Positions 1-7,185 are shown, numbered from the stretch's first letter. The stretch is DNA of 8,592 nt from JBBECF01 sp040881945 (GCA_040881945.1 JBBECF010000009.1:1-8592), one strand, 5' to 3'. Numbers and translations: made by a program. Notes: a model not told the origin generated them from the sequence alone.

Positions 1-72
1 AGACGCACGCGCACCGGGCCACTGGCCGTTCGCGGTTATGCTACGACGTTGGGCGTCCTTTTGCGGTTTGTC

Positions 73-86
73 CGGCCCCCGGGCCG
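73..86. other. Short GC-rich inverted repeat in the amidotransferase leader
   Basis: CGGCCC at 73-78 and GGGCCG at 81-86 are perfect reverse complements separated by two bases. The repeat ends seven bases before the ribosome binding site. It could form a small hairpin with a closed stem of about five pairs, or be an operator. No T-tract follows, so it is not a rho-independent terminator. In GC-rich DNA such repeats also arise by chance. The rest of 1-107 shows no convincing promoter or upstream gene. Confidence 0.25.
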
Positions 87-93
87 AAACCTT

Positions 94-100
94 AGAGGGA
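94..100 (+). promoter_or_regulatory. Ribosome binding site of the glutamine amidotransferase
   Basis: AGAGGGA lies seven bases before the ATG at 108 and decides this start over the overlapping ORF in another frame that begins at 38. Confidence 0.7.
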
Positions 101-107
101 CCTCGAT

Positions 108-932
108 ATGCTTGTGGCGCCCGCGGGCCGCGGCCCGTCTCGTCCCGATTCCGATTCACAGACCACCCCGGCGACGATCATCGTCGTCCAGAGCTGCCCG
201 GTGACACCGGCCGGCGTCGTCGGCCGTGTCGCCGAGGCGCGCGGGGCCGACCTGCGCACGGTTTTGCCGCATCATGGCGATCCGCTGCCGCCCGCGGCCG
301 ACGGCCTCGACGGCCTGATCGTCCTCGGCGGGCCGATGCACGCCGGCGACGACGACGGCTATCCGGCCTTTCCCGCGGTGCTCGAGCTGATTCGCCGGTT
401 CCACGACGAGGCCAAGCCGGTGCTCGGCATCTGCCTCGGCGCGCAGCTCGTCGCGCGGGCCTTTGGCGGCCGCGTCTATCCCTTCGGCGGCATGGAGCTC
501 GGCTATCTGCCGGTGCGGCTGACGGCGGCCGGGCGGCGCGACCCGCTGCTCCGCGGGTGCGCGCCCGAACAGCGCCTGATGCAGTTCCACGAGGATAACT
601 TCGACCTGCCGGCCGGCGCCGTGCTGCTGATGACGCGCGCGGGCTGCCCGAACCAGGCGATGCGGCTCGGCGCCGCCACCTACGGCTTCCAGTTCCATTT
701 CGAGGTCACCGAAACCGACGCCCCCGCCTTCCTCGAAGATTGCCGGGACGGCATCGACAAGCATTTCGGCGCCACGGCCGACGCGGTGTGCGCGGCGGTG
801 CGCCGCGAGATCGCCGAGCACTACGACGCCGGCGCGGCGTTCTGCCGTACCGTCACCGAACGCTGGCTCGACTTGGTCGAGGCCCGCCGGCAGTGGGCGC
901 GCCGGCCCGAACGCCGCCGGCGCTCGGCCTAA
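108..932 (+). CDS. Class I glutamine amidotransferase (GMP synthase-like GATase1 domain)
   Basis: A 274-residue free-standing class I glutamine amidotransferase. Such proteins hydrolyse glutamine and pass ammonia to a partner, or act on gamma-glutamyl compounds; the acceptor cannot be told from sequence. The full catalytic triad is visible: nucleophile Cys109 in GICLGAQ, then His197 and Glu199 in QFHFEVT. The family motif LIVLGGPM is at about 69-77 and FHEDNFDLP at about 160-168, in the place where related proteins have WHGDTF. After the catalytic domain there is a C-terminal extension of about 70 residues ending in an Arg-rich tail. No signal peptide or membrane segment is seen, so it should be cytoplasmic. 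The ATG at 108 is supported by AGAGGGA seven bases upstream. Its TAA stop overlaps the stop of convergent cobT. Whether it is linked to cobalamin synthesis is unknown; it is not one of the amidating Cob enzymes by size or architecture. Confidence 0.9.
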   Translation: MLVAPAGRGPSRPDSDSQTTPATIIVVQSCPVTPAGVVGRVAEARGADLRTVLPHHGDPLPPAADGLDGLIVLGGPMHAGDDDGYPAFPAVLELIRRFHDEAKPVLGICLGAQLVARAFGGRVYPFGGMELGYLPVRLTAAGRRDPLLRGCAPEQRLMQFHEDNFDLPAGAVLLMTRAGCPNQAMRLGAATYGFQFHFEVTETDAPAFLEDCRDGIDKHFGATADAVCAAVRREIAEHYDAGAAFCRTVTERWLDLVEARRQWARRPERRRRSA

Positions 933-2809
933 CCGGCGCGGCGGCGCGTGGGCTGGCGGTCGGGGCGGACGGCCTTGGGCGGCGCCTCGTCGAACAGCTC
1001 GGCCAGCTTCTCCAGCATGGCGCCGCCGAGTTGCTCGGCGTCGAGGATGGTGACGGCGCGGCGGTAATAGCGGGTCACGTCGTGGCCGATGCCGATGGCG
1101 ATCAGCTCGACCGTCGAGCGCGTCTCGATCCACTCGATGACCTCGCGCAGGTGGCGCTCCAGATAGTTCCCCGGATTGACCGACAGGGTCGAATCGTCGA
1201 CCGGCGCGCCGTCGGAAATGACCATGAGGATGCGGCGCTCCTCCGCCCGGCCGACCAGGCGGCCGTGCGCCCAGAGCAGCGCCTCGCCGTCGATGTTCTC
1301 CTTGAGGATGCCCTCGCGCAGCATCAATCCGAGGCCCTTGCGGGCACGCCGCCAGGGGGCGTCGGCCGCCTTGTAGATGATGTGGCGCAGGTCGTTGAGG
1401 CGGCCGGGATTGGCCGGCTTGCCGGCGGCGATCCAACGCTCGCGCGACAGGCCGCCTTTCCACATGCGGGTGGTGAAGCCGAGCACCTCGACCTTGACGC
1501 CGCAGCGTTCGAGCGTGCGCGCCAGGATGTCGGCGCTCATCGCCGCCACGGTGATCGGCCGGCCGCGCATCGAGCCCGAATTGTCGATCAGCAGCGTGAC
1601 CACGGTGTCGCGGAACTCGGTCTCCTTTTCTTGCTTGTAGGATAGGGGGATGGCCGGGTTGATGATGATCCGGCTGAGCCGGGCGCTGTCGAGCAGCCCC
1701 TCGTCGAGGTCGAACTCCCAGGCGCGCGACTGCTTGGCGAGCAGGCGGCGCTGCAGCCGGTGGGCGAGCTTGGCGACCACGGTCTGCAAGTGCGAGAGCT
1801 GCTGGTCGAGCAGTTGGCGCAGGCGCGCGAGCTCGGCCGGATCGCACAACGCGGCGGCGTCGACGATTTCGTCGAATTCGCTGGCGAAGGCGCGGTAGAC
1901 GGGTTCGTTGTGCCCGCGGCCCACGCGACCGGCGGCCGGCGGCCGGCCGGGCCGCGTCGGGTCCTCGGTGCCGCCCTCGGCGCGGGAGTCGCCGTCGCCT
2001 TCGGCGGCCTCGGACTCGGCGCGGTCGTCGGCGCCGGGCTCGCCCTCGCCGCCCTCGCGCGCGGCGCGCGCATCGGCGGAGTCGGTCTCGCTGCCCTCGC
2101 CGTCGCTCTCCTGCGGCTGGTCGCCGCGGGCGTCGCTGTCGCCGTCGGTCTCGGCGTCGGCGGCATCGGCCGGGTCGGCGCCGAGGTCGATGTCGAGATC
2201 GGCGAGCAGCCGGCGCGCCGCCCGGGCGAAGGCCTGCTGGTCGGTCACCAGCCCGGCCAGGCGCGCGAGGTCGCGCCGCGCGCGCTCGTCGAGCGAGGGC
2301 CGCCACAGCTCGGCGAGGCGCCGGGCCTGCGGCGGCGGCGGCGCGCCGACCAACGCCTCACGCACCAGCACACGGAGGGCGTCGGCCAACGGCGCCTGCT
2401 CGCGCGCCGACATGCGGCCGTAGCCGCGCTGCCGGCAATGCTCGTCGAGGGCGGCGTCCAAATTGCCGGCGACGCCGGCCATGGCGCGCGCGCCGATCGC
2501 CTCGACGCGCGCTTGCTCGATCGCGTCGAAGGCCTCGCGGGCGGTATCGGCCGATGGCGCCTCGCGCGCATGCACGGCGTCGTCGTGATGGCGCAGCTTG
2601 AGCGCGATGGCGTCGGCGGCGCCGCGCACCTGCGCCACCTCGTCGGCCGGCAGCTCGCGCGAAGGCAGCGGCAGCCGCGCCTCGGTGCCGCCGAGACCGT
2701 ACCGGCCGGGCGCGAAGGTCGCGGTCAGCTCGGGCCGCCGCGCGATGGCGCGCATGGCCGCGCCGGTGACGCGGCGGAACTGCTCGAGACGGCTTTCCGG
2801 TTGGCTCAT
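929..2809 (-). CDS. cobT: Cobaltochelatase subunit CobT
   Basis: A 626-residue CobT, the VWA-domain partner of CobS in the aerobic cobaltochelatase that inserts cobalt into hydrogenobyrinic acid a,c-diamide with ATP; CobN carries the catalytic site. Three parts are visible: a helical N-terminal region (about 1-205); a highly acidic, low-complexity Asp/Glu/Ser/Gly linker (about 211-285); and a C-terminal VWA domain with the metal-binding MIDAS motif DNSGS at 409-413 and ISDGAPVDDS at 531-540. The conserved block NEPVYRAF is near 301-308. The ATG at 2809 matches the usual CobT N-terminus (RAIARRPELTATF here). An upstream in-frame extension would overlap cobS. GGAGG abuts this ATG directly, an unusually short spacing. 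The gap to cobS is 23 bp, so co-transcription and translational coupling are likely. BchD/ChlD-type chelatase subunits also combine an acidic linker with VWA, but the pairing with CobS identifies this one. Confidence 0.96.
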   Translation of the reverse strand: MSQPESRLEQFRRVTGAAMRAIARRPELTATFAPGRYGLGGTEARLPLPSRELPADEVAQVRGAADAIALKLRHHDDAVHAREAPSADTAREAFDAIEQARVEAIGARAMAGVAGNLDAALDEHCRQRGYGRMSAREQAPLADALRVLVREALVGAPPPPQARRLAELWRPSLDERARRDLARLAGLVTDQQAFARAARRLLADLDIDLGADPADAADAETDGDSDARGDQPQESDGEGSETDSADARAAREGGEGEPGADDRAESEAAEGDGDSRAEGGTEDPTRPGRPPAAGRVGRGHNEPVYRAFASEFDEIVDAAALCDPAELARLRQLLDQQLSHLQTVVAKLAHRLQRRLLAKQSRAWEFDLDEGLLDSARLSRIIINPAIPLSYKQEKETEFRDTVVTLLIDNSGSMRGRPITVAAMSADILARTLERCGVKVEVLGFTTRMWKGGLSRERWIAAGKPANPGRLNDLRHIIYKAADAPWRRARKGLGLMLREGILKENIDGEALLWAHGRLVGRAEERRILMVISDGAPVDDSTLSVNPGNYLERHLREVIEWIETRSTVELIAIGIGHDVTRYYRRAVTILDAEQLGGAMLEKLAELFDEAPPKAVRPDRQPTRRRAG

Positions 2810-2832
2810 CCTCCGCCCCGCCCGACCGCCGC

Positions 2833-3828
2833 CTAGACGAGCGTCGCCTTGACGCCGGTCTCCTTCAGCTCGGTGCCCAGGCAGCGCTGGTAGTACTCCG
2901 CCACCGCCGGGCGCTCGATCTCGTCGCACTTGTTGAGGAAGGTGACCCGGAACGCGAAGCCGAGGTCGTTGAAGATGCGCGCGTTCTCGGCCCAGGTGAT
3001 GACGGTGCGCGGCGACATCACGGTCGAAATGTCGCCGCCGACGAAGCCGGCGCGCGTCAGATCGGCGACCGCGACCATGGCGCCGACCGTCTTGCGCCCG
3101 TCTTCGGTGTCGTAGCTCGGCACCTTGGCCAACACGATGTTCACCTCCTCGTCATGCGGCAGGTAGTTGAGCGTGGCGACGATGTTCCAGCGGTCCATCT
3201 GGCCCTGGTTGATCTGCTGCGTGCCGTGGTAGAGGCCGGTGGTGTCGCCGAGGCCGACCGTATTGGCGGTGGCGAACAGCCGGAAGGCCGGGTGCGGACG
3301 GATCACCCGGTTCTGGTCGAGCAGCGTCAGCTTGCCCTCGACCTCGAGCACGCGCTGGATCACGAACATCACGTCCGGGCGGCCGGCGTCGTACTCGTCG
3401 AACACCAGGGCCGTCGGGTTCTGCAGCGCCCAGGGCAACAGGCCTTCGCGATATTCGGTCACCTGCTTGCCTTCGCGCAGCACGATGGCGTCGCGGCCGA
3501 TCAGGTCGATGCGGCTGATGTGGCTGTCGAGATTGACCCGGATGCACGGCCAGTTGAGCCGCGCCGCCACCTGCTCGATATGCGTCGACTTGCCGGTGCC
3601 ATGATAGCCGGTGACGATGACCCGGCGGTTGTAGGCGAAGCCGGCGAGGATCGCGAGCGTGGTGTCGTGGTCGAACCGGTAGGCCTCGTCGAGGTCCGGC
3701 ACGTGCTCGCTCGGCTGGCTGAAGGCCGGCGCCTGCATGGCGCAGTCGATCCCGAAGGTCTGCCGCACCGAGATCGTGATGTCGGGAAGCCGCGCGTCGG
3801 CGGCCGCGGAGACGGTCTGTATAGCCAT
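2833..3828 (-). CDS. cobS: Cobaltochelatase AAA+ ATPase subunit CobS
   Basis: A 331-residue CobS, the MoxR-like AAA+ ATPase that forms a ring with CobT and drives cobalt insertion by CobN in the late-cobalt (aerobic) cobalamin pathway. Walker A is GYHGTGKS at 74-81, Walker B is LVFDEYD at 141-147, sensor 1 is the Asn of ATAN at 186-189, and an arginine lies in MDRW at 211-214. Long stretches such as QVAARLNWP, NTVGLGDTTGLYHGT and SPRTVITWAENA are those expected of CobS rather than generic MoxR/NorQ proteins. The length is normal for the family and nothing is missing. The ATG at 3828 has GGAAGG six bases upstream. The gene lies 36 bp after the J-domain gene and 23 bp before cobT, as the middle of one operon. 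The protein is cytoplasmic. Confidence 0.97.
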   Translation of the reverse strand: MAIQTVSAAADARLPDITISVRQTFGIDCAMQAPAFSQPSEHVPDLDEAYRFDHDTTLAILAGFAYNRRVIVTGYHGTGKSTHIEQVAARLNWPCIRVNLDSHISRIDLIGRDAIVLREGKQVTEYREGLLPWALQNPTALVFDEYDAGRPDVMFVIQRVLEVEGKLTLLDQNRVIRPHPAFRLFATANTVGLGDTTGLYHGTQQINQGQMDRWNIVATLNYLPHDEEVNIVLAKVPSYDTEDGRKTVGAMVAVADLTRAGFVGGDISTVMSPRTVITWAENARIFNDLGFAFRVTFLNKCDEIERPAVAEYYQRCLGTELKETGVKATLV

Positions 3829-3864
3829 GAATTGCCTTCCGGATATTGCTCGGCCGAGCGGCGA

Positions 3865-4413
3865 TCAGGCCAGCGCGGCGGTCTTTAACATACTGTACGC
3901 CTGGTTCACCAGCTTGAGTCGCTCCTCGGCCGCCGTGTCGCCGCCGTTGGCGTCCGGGTGCAGCCGCTTGACCAGCGTTTTGTAGCGTCGCTTGATCTCC
4001 GCCAAGGTTGTGGGCGGCGTCAGATCGAGCACGGCCAGCGCCTTCTCCTCGGCCGTCGGCGGCCGGCGCCGGCAGGCCCCGGCGGCGAAGATCCCCAACG
4101 CGTCATCGAACGTCGCCGCCCACGGCCAGCGTCCGCCGAGCGCGCCGAGCGGCCAGCTCGGCCGCCAGCCGACGGTGTCGAGGCGGAGCTGCGCCTCCAT
4201 CTCGGCCTCGGTCATGCCGGCGCAATAATTCCATTCCCTGTTGTAGGCGCGCACATGATCCAGGCAGAACCGGAAGTAGTCGTTCAACCGGCCGCGCGCC
4301 TTGGGCGCCCGGTACAGGCCGGTCTCGGCGCAGTCGGGATGGTCGCAGCCCAGCCACGGCAAGGGCCGCTCCTCCGGTGGCGCTTCCGCCGAGGATTCGA
4401 GGCGTCTACGCAT
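3865..4413 (-). CDS. J-domain protein of the cobST cluster
   Basis: A 182-residue protein with a J domain at its C-terminus (about 123-182) rather than at the N-terminus as in DnaJ. The HPD motif that stimulates Hsp70 ATPase is at 152-154 (KRLHPDANGG), followed by the helix LVNQAYSML. There is no Gly/Phe region, no CxxCxGxG zinc region and no client-binding domain, so it is a specialised type III (class C) co-chaperone. The N-terminal half carries clustered potential metal ligands (Cys23, His25, Cys28, Cys50, His53, Cys64); zinc binding is inference. The ATG at 4413 is preferred over an in-frame TTG at 4419, because the promoter would place transcription start at about the ATG and no Shine-Dalgarno is present. 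It is first in the operon with cobS and cobT, which suggests a role in assembling or turning over the chelatase, although a general role is possible. Confidence 0.93.
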   Translation of the reverse strand: MRRRLESSAEAPPEERPLPWLGCDHPDCAETGLYRAPKARGRLNDYFRFCLDHVRAYNREWNYCAGMTEAEMEAQLRLDTVGWRPSWPLGALGGRWPWAATFDDALGIFAAGACRRRPPTAEEKALAVLDLTPPTTLAEIKRRYKTLVKRLHPDANGGDTAAEERLKLVNQAYSMLKTAALA

Positions 4414-4419
4414 CGGCAA

Positions 4420-4448
4420 AGTATGGTATGCCGCGCTCCGGCTGACAA
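4420..4448 (-). promoter_or_regulatory. Predicted sigma-70 promoter of the J-protein/cobS/cobT operon
   Basis: Read on the minus strand, TTGTCA (4448-4443, five of six matches to TTGACA) and CATACT (4425-4420, four of six matches to TATAAT) are separated by exactly 17 bases. Only six bases separate the -10 box from the ATG at 4413, so the first transcribed base should be at or within a base or two of the A of the ATG. This fits the absence of a Shine-Dalgarno sequence and predicts a leaderless mRNA. No cobalamin riboswitch could fit downstream of this start. Confidence 0.6.
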
Positions 4449-4512
4449 GGCGTCCGCGGCCGACTTAACGACTCGTGAAGATGGGCGGCTCCAAGGGGCC
4501 GGCCGCCGCGCG

Positions 4513-6099
4513 TCAATAGCCGAGCGCGCAGCCGTCCTTGCGCGGATCGGAGCCGCCGGTGAGGACGCCCGTCTCCCGGTCGATCGAAATCGCCTGGCCG
4601 CCGCCCAGCGGCTCGGCCGCCACGGCCACCCGGTGGCCGCGCGCGATCAGGCCGCTGACCGCCTCGGCCCCGAGGCCGCGCTCGACCTCCAGCACGCCCC
4701 GGTCGTAGAACACGCGCGGCAGATCCAGGGCCTCCTGCAGGTCGCAGCCGAAATCCAGGGCATTGATCAGGAAATGCACGTGACCGAAGGGCTGATAGTC
4801 GCCGCCCATGACGCCGAACGGCATCACCGCCCGCCCGTCCTTGACCGCGAGGCCCGGCATGATCGTGTGCAGGGGCCGCCGGCCCGGCGCGATGCGGTTG
4901 GGATGCGCCGGATCGACGCGGAAGCCGGCGCCCCGGTTCTGCAGCACGACGCCGGTCCGCGGGCTCACCAGGCCGCTGCCGAAGGAATGGTAGATCGAGT
5001 TGATGAAGCTCACCGCGTTGCGGTCGCGGTCGACGACGCAGAGATAGACCGTATCGGACCGGCTGAGGAGCGCCGGCGGCAGGTCGGTGGCGGCGCGATC
5101 CGGATCGATGCGCCGGCGCAGGGCGGCGGCGTAATCGGCCGAGAGGAGCCGGGCGACCGGAACCTCGGCCTGCCGCGGATCGGCGACGAGCGCGTCGCGG
5201 TCGCGGAAGGCGAGACGCGCGGCTTCGACTTCGAGGTGCAGGCGTTCGGCGCCGCGGGGGTCGAGGCGGGCCAGATCGAAACCGGACAGGATGTTGAGCA
5301 TGATCAGGGCGGTGATGCCCTGGTTGTTCGGCGGGATCTGGTGGATGTCGACGCCGCGATAGGCGGTCCCGATCGGCTGGACGTACTCGCCGCGCGCCTC
5401 GGCGAAATCGTCCAACTCGTGCAGCCCGCCCTGCTGGCGCAGATAGCCGACGATGTCCTCGGCAACGGCGCCTTCGTAGAAGCCGGCGCGGCCCTGCCGC
5501 GCGATCGTCTTCAGCGTCGCCGCCAACTCCGGCTGGCGGTGCAGGCTGCCGGCCTTCGGCGCGCCGCCGCCGGGCAGGAAGATGCGCGCGGCCGCGGCAT
5601 CGCGGCGCAGCAGGTCGACGCAGGCGGCCCAGTCGGAGGCCACGCGCCCATGCACGACATAGCCGTTCTCGGCGTAGTGGATGGCCGTCTGCAGCAGCGC
5701 GTCGAGCCCCTTGCGGCCGTGGTCGGCGGCGAGACGGTCCCAGGCCTCGATGGCGCCCGGCACGGTTACCGCGTGCGCGCTGTTCAACGGAATCTCGGCG
5801 AAGCCGCGCTCGAGATACCAGTCGGTTTCGGCCGCCTTCGGGGCGCGACCGGAGCCGTTGTACGCGATCACCTCGCCGCGCCCGGCCGGCGCGTAAAGCA
5901 CGAAGCAGTCGCCGCCGATGCCGGTCGACTGCGGCTCGACCACGGCCTGCACCGCCGCCGCGGCGATCGCCGCGTCCATGGCGTTGCCGCCGGCGCGCAA
6001 CATATCGACGGCGGCGAGCGTCGCCAGCGGATGCGAGGTGGCGGCCATCCCCTCGGTCGCATGCACGGGCGACCGGCCGGGCAACTGGAAATCGCGCAC
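4513..6099 (-). CDS. Gamma-glutamyltransferase family protein (Ntn hydrolase)
   Basis: A 528-residue member of the gamma-glutamyltransferase family. These are made as one chain and cut themselves before a Thr that becomes the nucleophile of the small subunit. The family N-terminus is clear (AATSHPLAT, GGNAMDAAIAAA), with TGIGGDCF at about 59-66. The predicted cleavage and nucleophile residue is Thr350 in SRSDTVYLC, followed by DRDRNAVSFINS, RPLHTIMPG (about 408-416) and the Gly-Gly loop of GVMGGDYQP (about 429-437). It lacks a signal peptide, unlike periplasmic E. coli Ggt, so a cytoplasmic hydrolase or acylase role on an unknown gamma-glutamyl or amide substrate is likely; glutathione is not assured. 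The GTG at 6099 is chosen because GGAGGGAG lies just upstream and the product then begins directly with the family's RDFQLPGRSPV segment. A GTG at 6135 would add 12 residues. It follows eamA by 85 bp on the same strand. Confidence 0.92.
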   Translation of the reverse strand: MRDFQLPGRSPVHATEGMAATSHPLATLAAVDMLRAGGNAMDAAIAAAAVQAVVEPQSTGIGGDCFVLYAPAGRGEVIAYNGSGRAPKAAETDWYLERGFAEIPLNSAHAVTVPGAIEAWDRLAADHGRKGLDALLQTAIHYAENGYVVHGRVASDWAACVDLLRRDAAAARIFLPGGGAPKAGSLHRQPELAATLKTIARQGRAGFYEGAVAEDIVGYLRQQGGLHELDDFAEARGEYVQPIGTAYRGVDIHQIPPNNQGITALIMLNILSGFDLARLDPRGAERLHLEVEAARLAFRDRDALVADPRQAEVPVARLLSADYAAALRRRIDPDRAATDLPPALLSRSDTVYLCVVDRDRNAVSFINSIYHSFGSGLVSPRTGVVLQNRGAGFRVDPAHPNRIAPGRRPLHTIMPGLAVKDGRAVMPFGVMGGDYQPFGHVHFLINALDFGCDLQEALDLPRVFYDRGVLEVERGLGAEAVSGLIARGHRVAVAAEPLGGGQAISIDRETGVLTGGSDPRKDGCALGY

Positions 6100-6108
6100 T
6101 GCTATCGT

Positions 6109-6116
6109 CTCCCTCC
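6109..6116 (-). promoter_or_regulatory. Ribosome binding site deciding the GTG start of the gamma-glutamyltransferase gene
   Basis: On the minus strand GGAGGGAG lies nine bases before the GTG at 6099. An upstream in-frame GTG at 6135 has no comparable site. A small hairpin with arms CCAGC/GCTGG (6129-6125 and 6119-6115) has a 3' arm that includes the first two G of this site, so it might lightly modulate access. No other gene or terminator is visible between 6100 and 6184. Confidence 0.6.
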
Positions 6117-6184
6117 AGCGGCCTGCTGGCGCCACAATATCACGTTGCGGCCCGAGTCGTTGCCGTCACCGTTGGGAACCGGCC

Positions 6185-7108
6185 TCAGCGGCCGCGCCGG
6201 TCGGCCAGGTTGACCAGCGCGAGGCCGCCGAGGATGAGCCCGAGGCTCGCCGCCAGGGTTGCGGTCAGCGGCTCGCCCAGGGTCAGCGCCGAGGCGGCGA
6301 CGGCGGCCGCGGGCACGGCCAGGAAGGCGAGCGAGGTGGTGATCGCCGGCAGCGCCCGGTTCACGCTCACCGCCGCCCAAAAGCAGAAGGCGGTCGCCGC
6401 CGGCCCGTTGTAGGCGAGCACCGCCGCGAGTTCGCCCGACCAGCGAATCGGCGTCCCGCCCTCGAACCACAAGGCGAGCCCGAGCAGCGGCGGGATCGCC
6501 GCCGCCATCTGCCACGGCGCGAGCTGCAGCGGCGATAGCCGCCAGACATGGCGGCGGACATGCAGGATGGACGCGCCCCAGACGATCGCGGCCAGCATCA
6601 GCAGACCGTTGCCCGTCACCGTCGCGCCGTCCGACCAGTCGAAGGCGAGCGGGTTGAACATCGCCGCGACGCCGGCGAAACCGAGCAGCAGGCCGGCGAG
6701 CCGCAGCCGGGTCACCCGCTCGCCGAGCAGCAGAACGGCGCCCGGCCACACCCACAACGGCGTCGTATAGGCGAGGATGGCGGACCGCCCCGCGTCGACC
6801 CGCAACAGGGCGACGCCGACCAGGGCGAGAAACGCCGCCATCTGCAACAGGCCGACGCTGAGGATGACCGGCAGGTCGCGCCGCGTCGGCCAGGCGAAGC
6901 GACCGGAGACGAGCAGCACCGCGAACAGCGTCGCGGCGCCCAGTACCATGCGGGCGGCGGCGAAGGACAGGGGCGGGATGTAGCCGAGGCCGACCTTCAT
7001 CACCGGCCAGTTGGCGCCCCACAGCAGGACCACCGCGGCGAGCAGCAGATAGGCCCGCCCGGGCGACAGGACGGCCGGGCCGGCGGCGACGGGGCGGTGA
7101 TCCGGCAA
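6185..7108 (-). CDS. EamA/DMT-superfamily transporter
   Basis: A polytopic inner-membrane protein of the drug/metabolite transporter superfamily, built from two EamA repeats with about ten predicted hydrophobic helices. Typical family features are the first helix with WGANWPVMKVG, the repeat-1 segment ILAYTTPLWVWPGAVLLLGER followed by RLAGLLLGFAGVAAM, and the matching end of repeat 2 (LTLGEPL, LGLILGGLALVNL). Family members export amino acids, nucleosides or drugs; the substrate cannot be inferred here. The start is uncertain. The TTG at 7108 has GGAG nine bases upstream, leaves about 17 residues before helix 1 and gives 307 residues. An ATG at 7195 would add 29 residues, overlaps the bolA ATG, has no Shine-Dalgarno, and that stretch has more A/T in third codon positions than the gene body. 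It is first of a same-strand pair with the gamma-glutamyltransferase gene, so the two could be co-transcribed. Confidence 0.9.
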   Translation of the reverse strand: MPDHRPVAAGPAVLSPGRAYLLLAAVVLLWGANWPVMKVGLGYIPPLSFAAARMVLGAATLFAVLLVSGRFAWPTRRDLPVILSVGLLQMAAFLALVGVALLRVDAGRSAILAYTTPLWVWPGAVLLLGERVTRLRLAGLLLGFAGVAAMFNPLAFDWSDGATVTGNGLLMLAAIVWGASILHVRRHVWRLSPLQLAPWQMAAAIPPLLGLALWFEGGTPIRWSGELAAVLAYNGPAATAFCFWAAVSVNRALPAITTSLAFLAVPAAAVAASALTLGEPLTATLAASLGLILGGLALVNLADRRGR

Positions 7109-7178
7109 GGGCGAAGGCTCCGTGCGGCGAAACGGTTGAAACGCGGCCGGCACGGTATCATCTGCTGGGCGGTTCCGC

Positions 7179-7185
7179 AGGGGGG
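7179..7185 (+). promoter_or_regulatory. Ribosome binding site of bolA
   Basis: AGGGGGG is eight bases before the ATG at 7194. The divergent eamA/bolA space, 7109-7193, must hold the promoters of both genes if the short eamA start is right. No pair of boxes there is convincing: TTGAAA at 7136-7141 and TATCAT at 7156-7161 are only 14 bases apart. Confidence 0.6.

Noticed and set aside
11..30. GGCCACTGGCC near the left edge, resembling part of a cobalamin riboswitch B12 box
   Set aside because: Only a few bases match and no surrounding conserved box or leader structure is present. The element would face the amidotransferase, while cobS/cobT lie on the other strand. It is a short GC palindrome with a three-base loop.
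156..2306. Very long minus-strand open frame (716 codons) across the amidotransferase and the cobT C-terminal half in another frame
   Set aside because: Its product is an Arg/Ala/Pro-rich string with no family signal, as expected from out-of-frame reading of GC-rich DNA. The amidotransferase and CobT frames both carry complete motifs.
1760..2836. 358-codon + strand frame opposite cobT
   Set aside because: Low-complexity Gly/Ala/Val/Arg composition caused by the complement of the acidic linker codons; a shadow of cobT.
2833..3828. Reading cobS as a generic MoxR, NorQ or Mg-chelatase BchI ATPase
   Set aside because: Long conserved segments, the length and the adjacent CobT match CobS specifically.
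4330..4338. A second HPD tripeptide near the N-terminus of the J protein (GCDHPDC)
   Set aside because: It lacks the flanking helices of a J domain and lies among cysteines. The C-terminal HPD at 152-154 has the proper context.
4484..4507. GGCGGC/GCCGCC hairpin after the gamma-glutamyltransferase stop as a terminator
   Set aside because: Stem of six with a long loop and no T-tract on the minus strand side; not a supportable rho-independent terminator.
3958..6213. Long + strand open frame (751 codons) antisense to the J-protein and gamma-glutamyltransferase genes
   Set aside because: It mirrors two genes with intact catalytic or HPD motifs. The antisense product shows no recognisable domain and has no convincing start signal.
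7136..7161. bolA promoter made of TTGAAA and TATCAT
   Set aside because: The spacing is 14 bases, too short for a normal housekeeping promoter, and no better pair was found in the divergent region.
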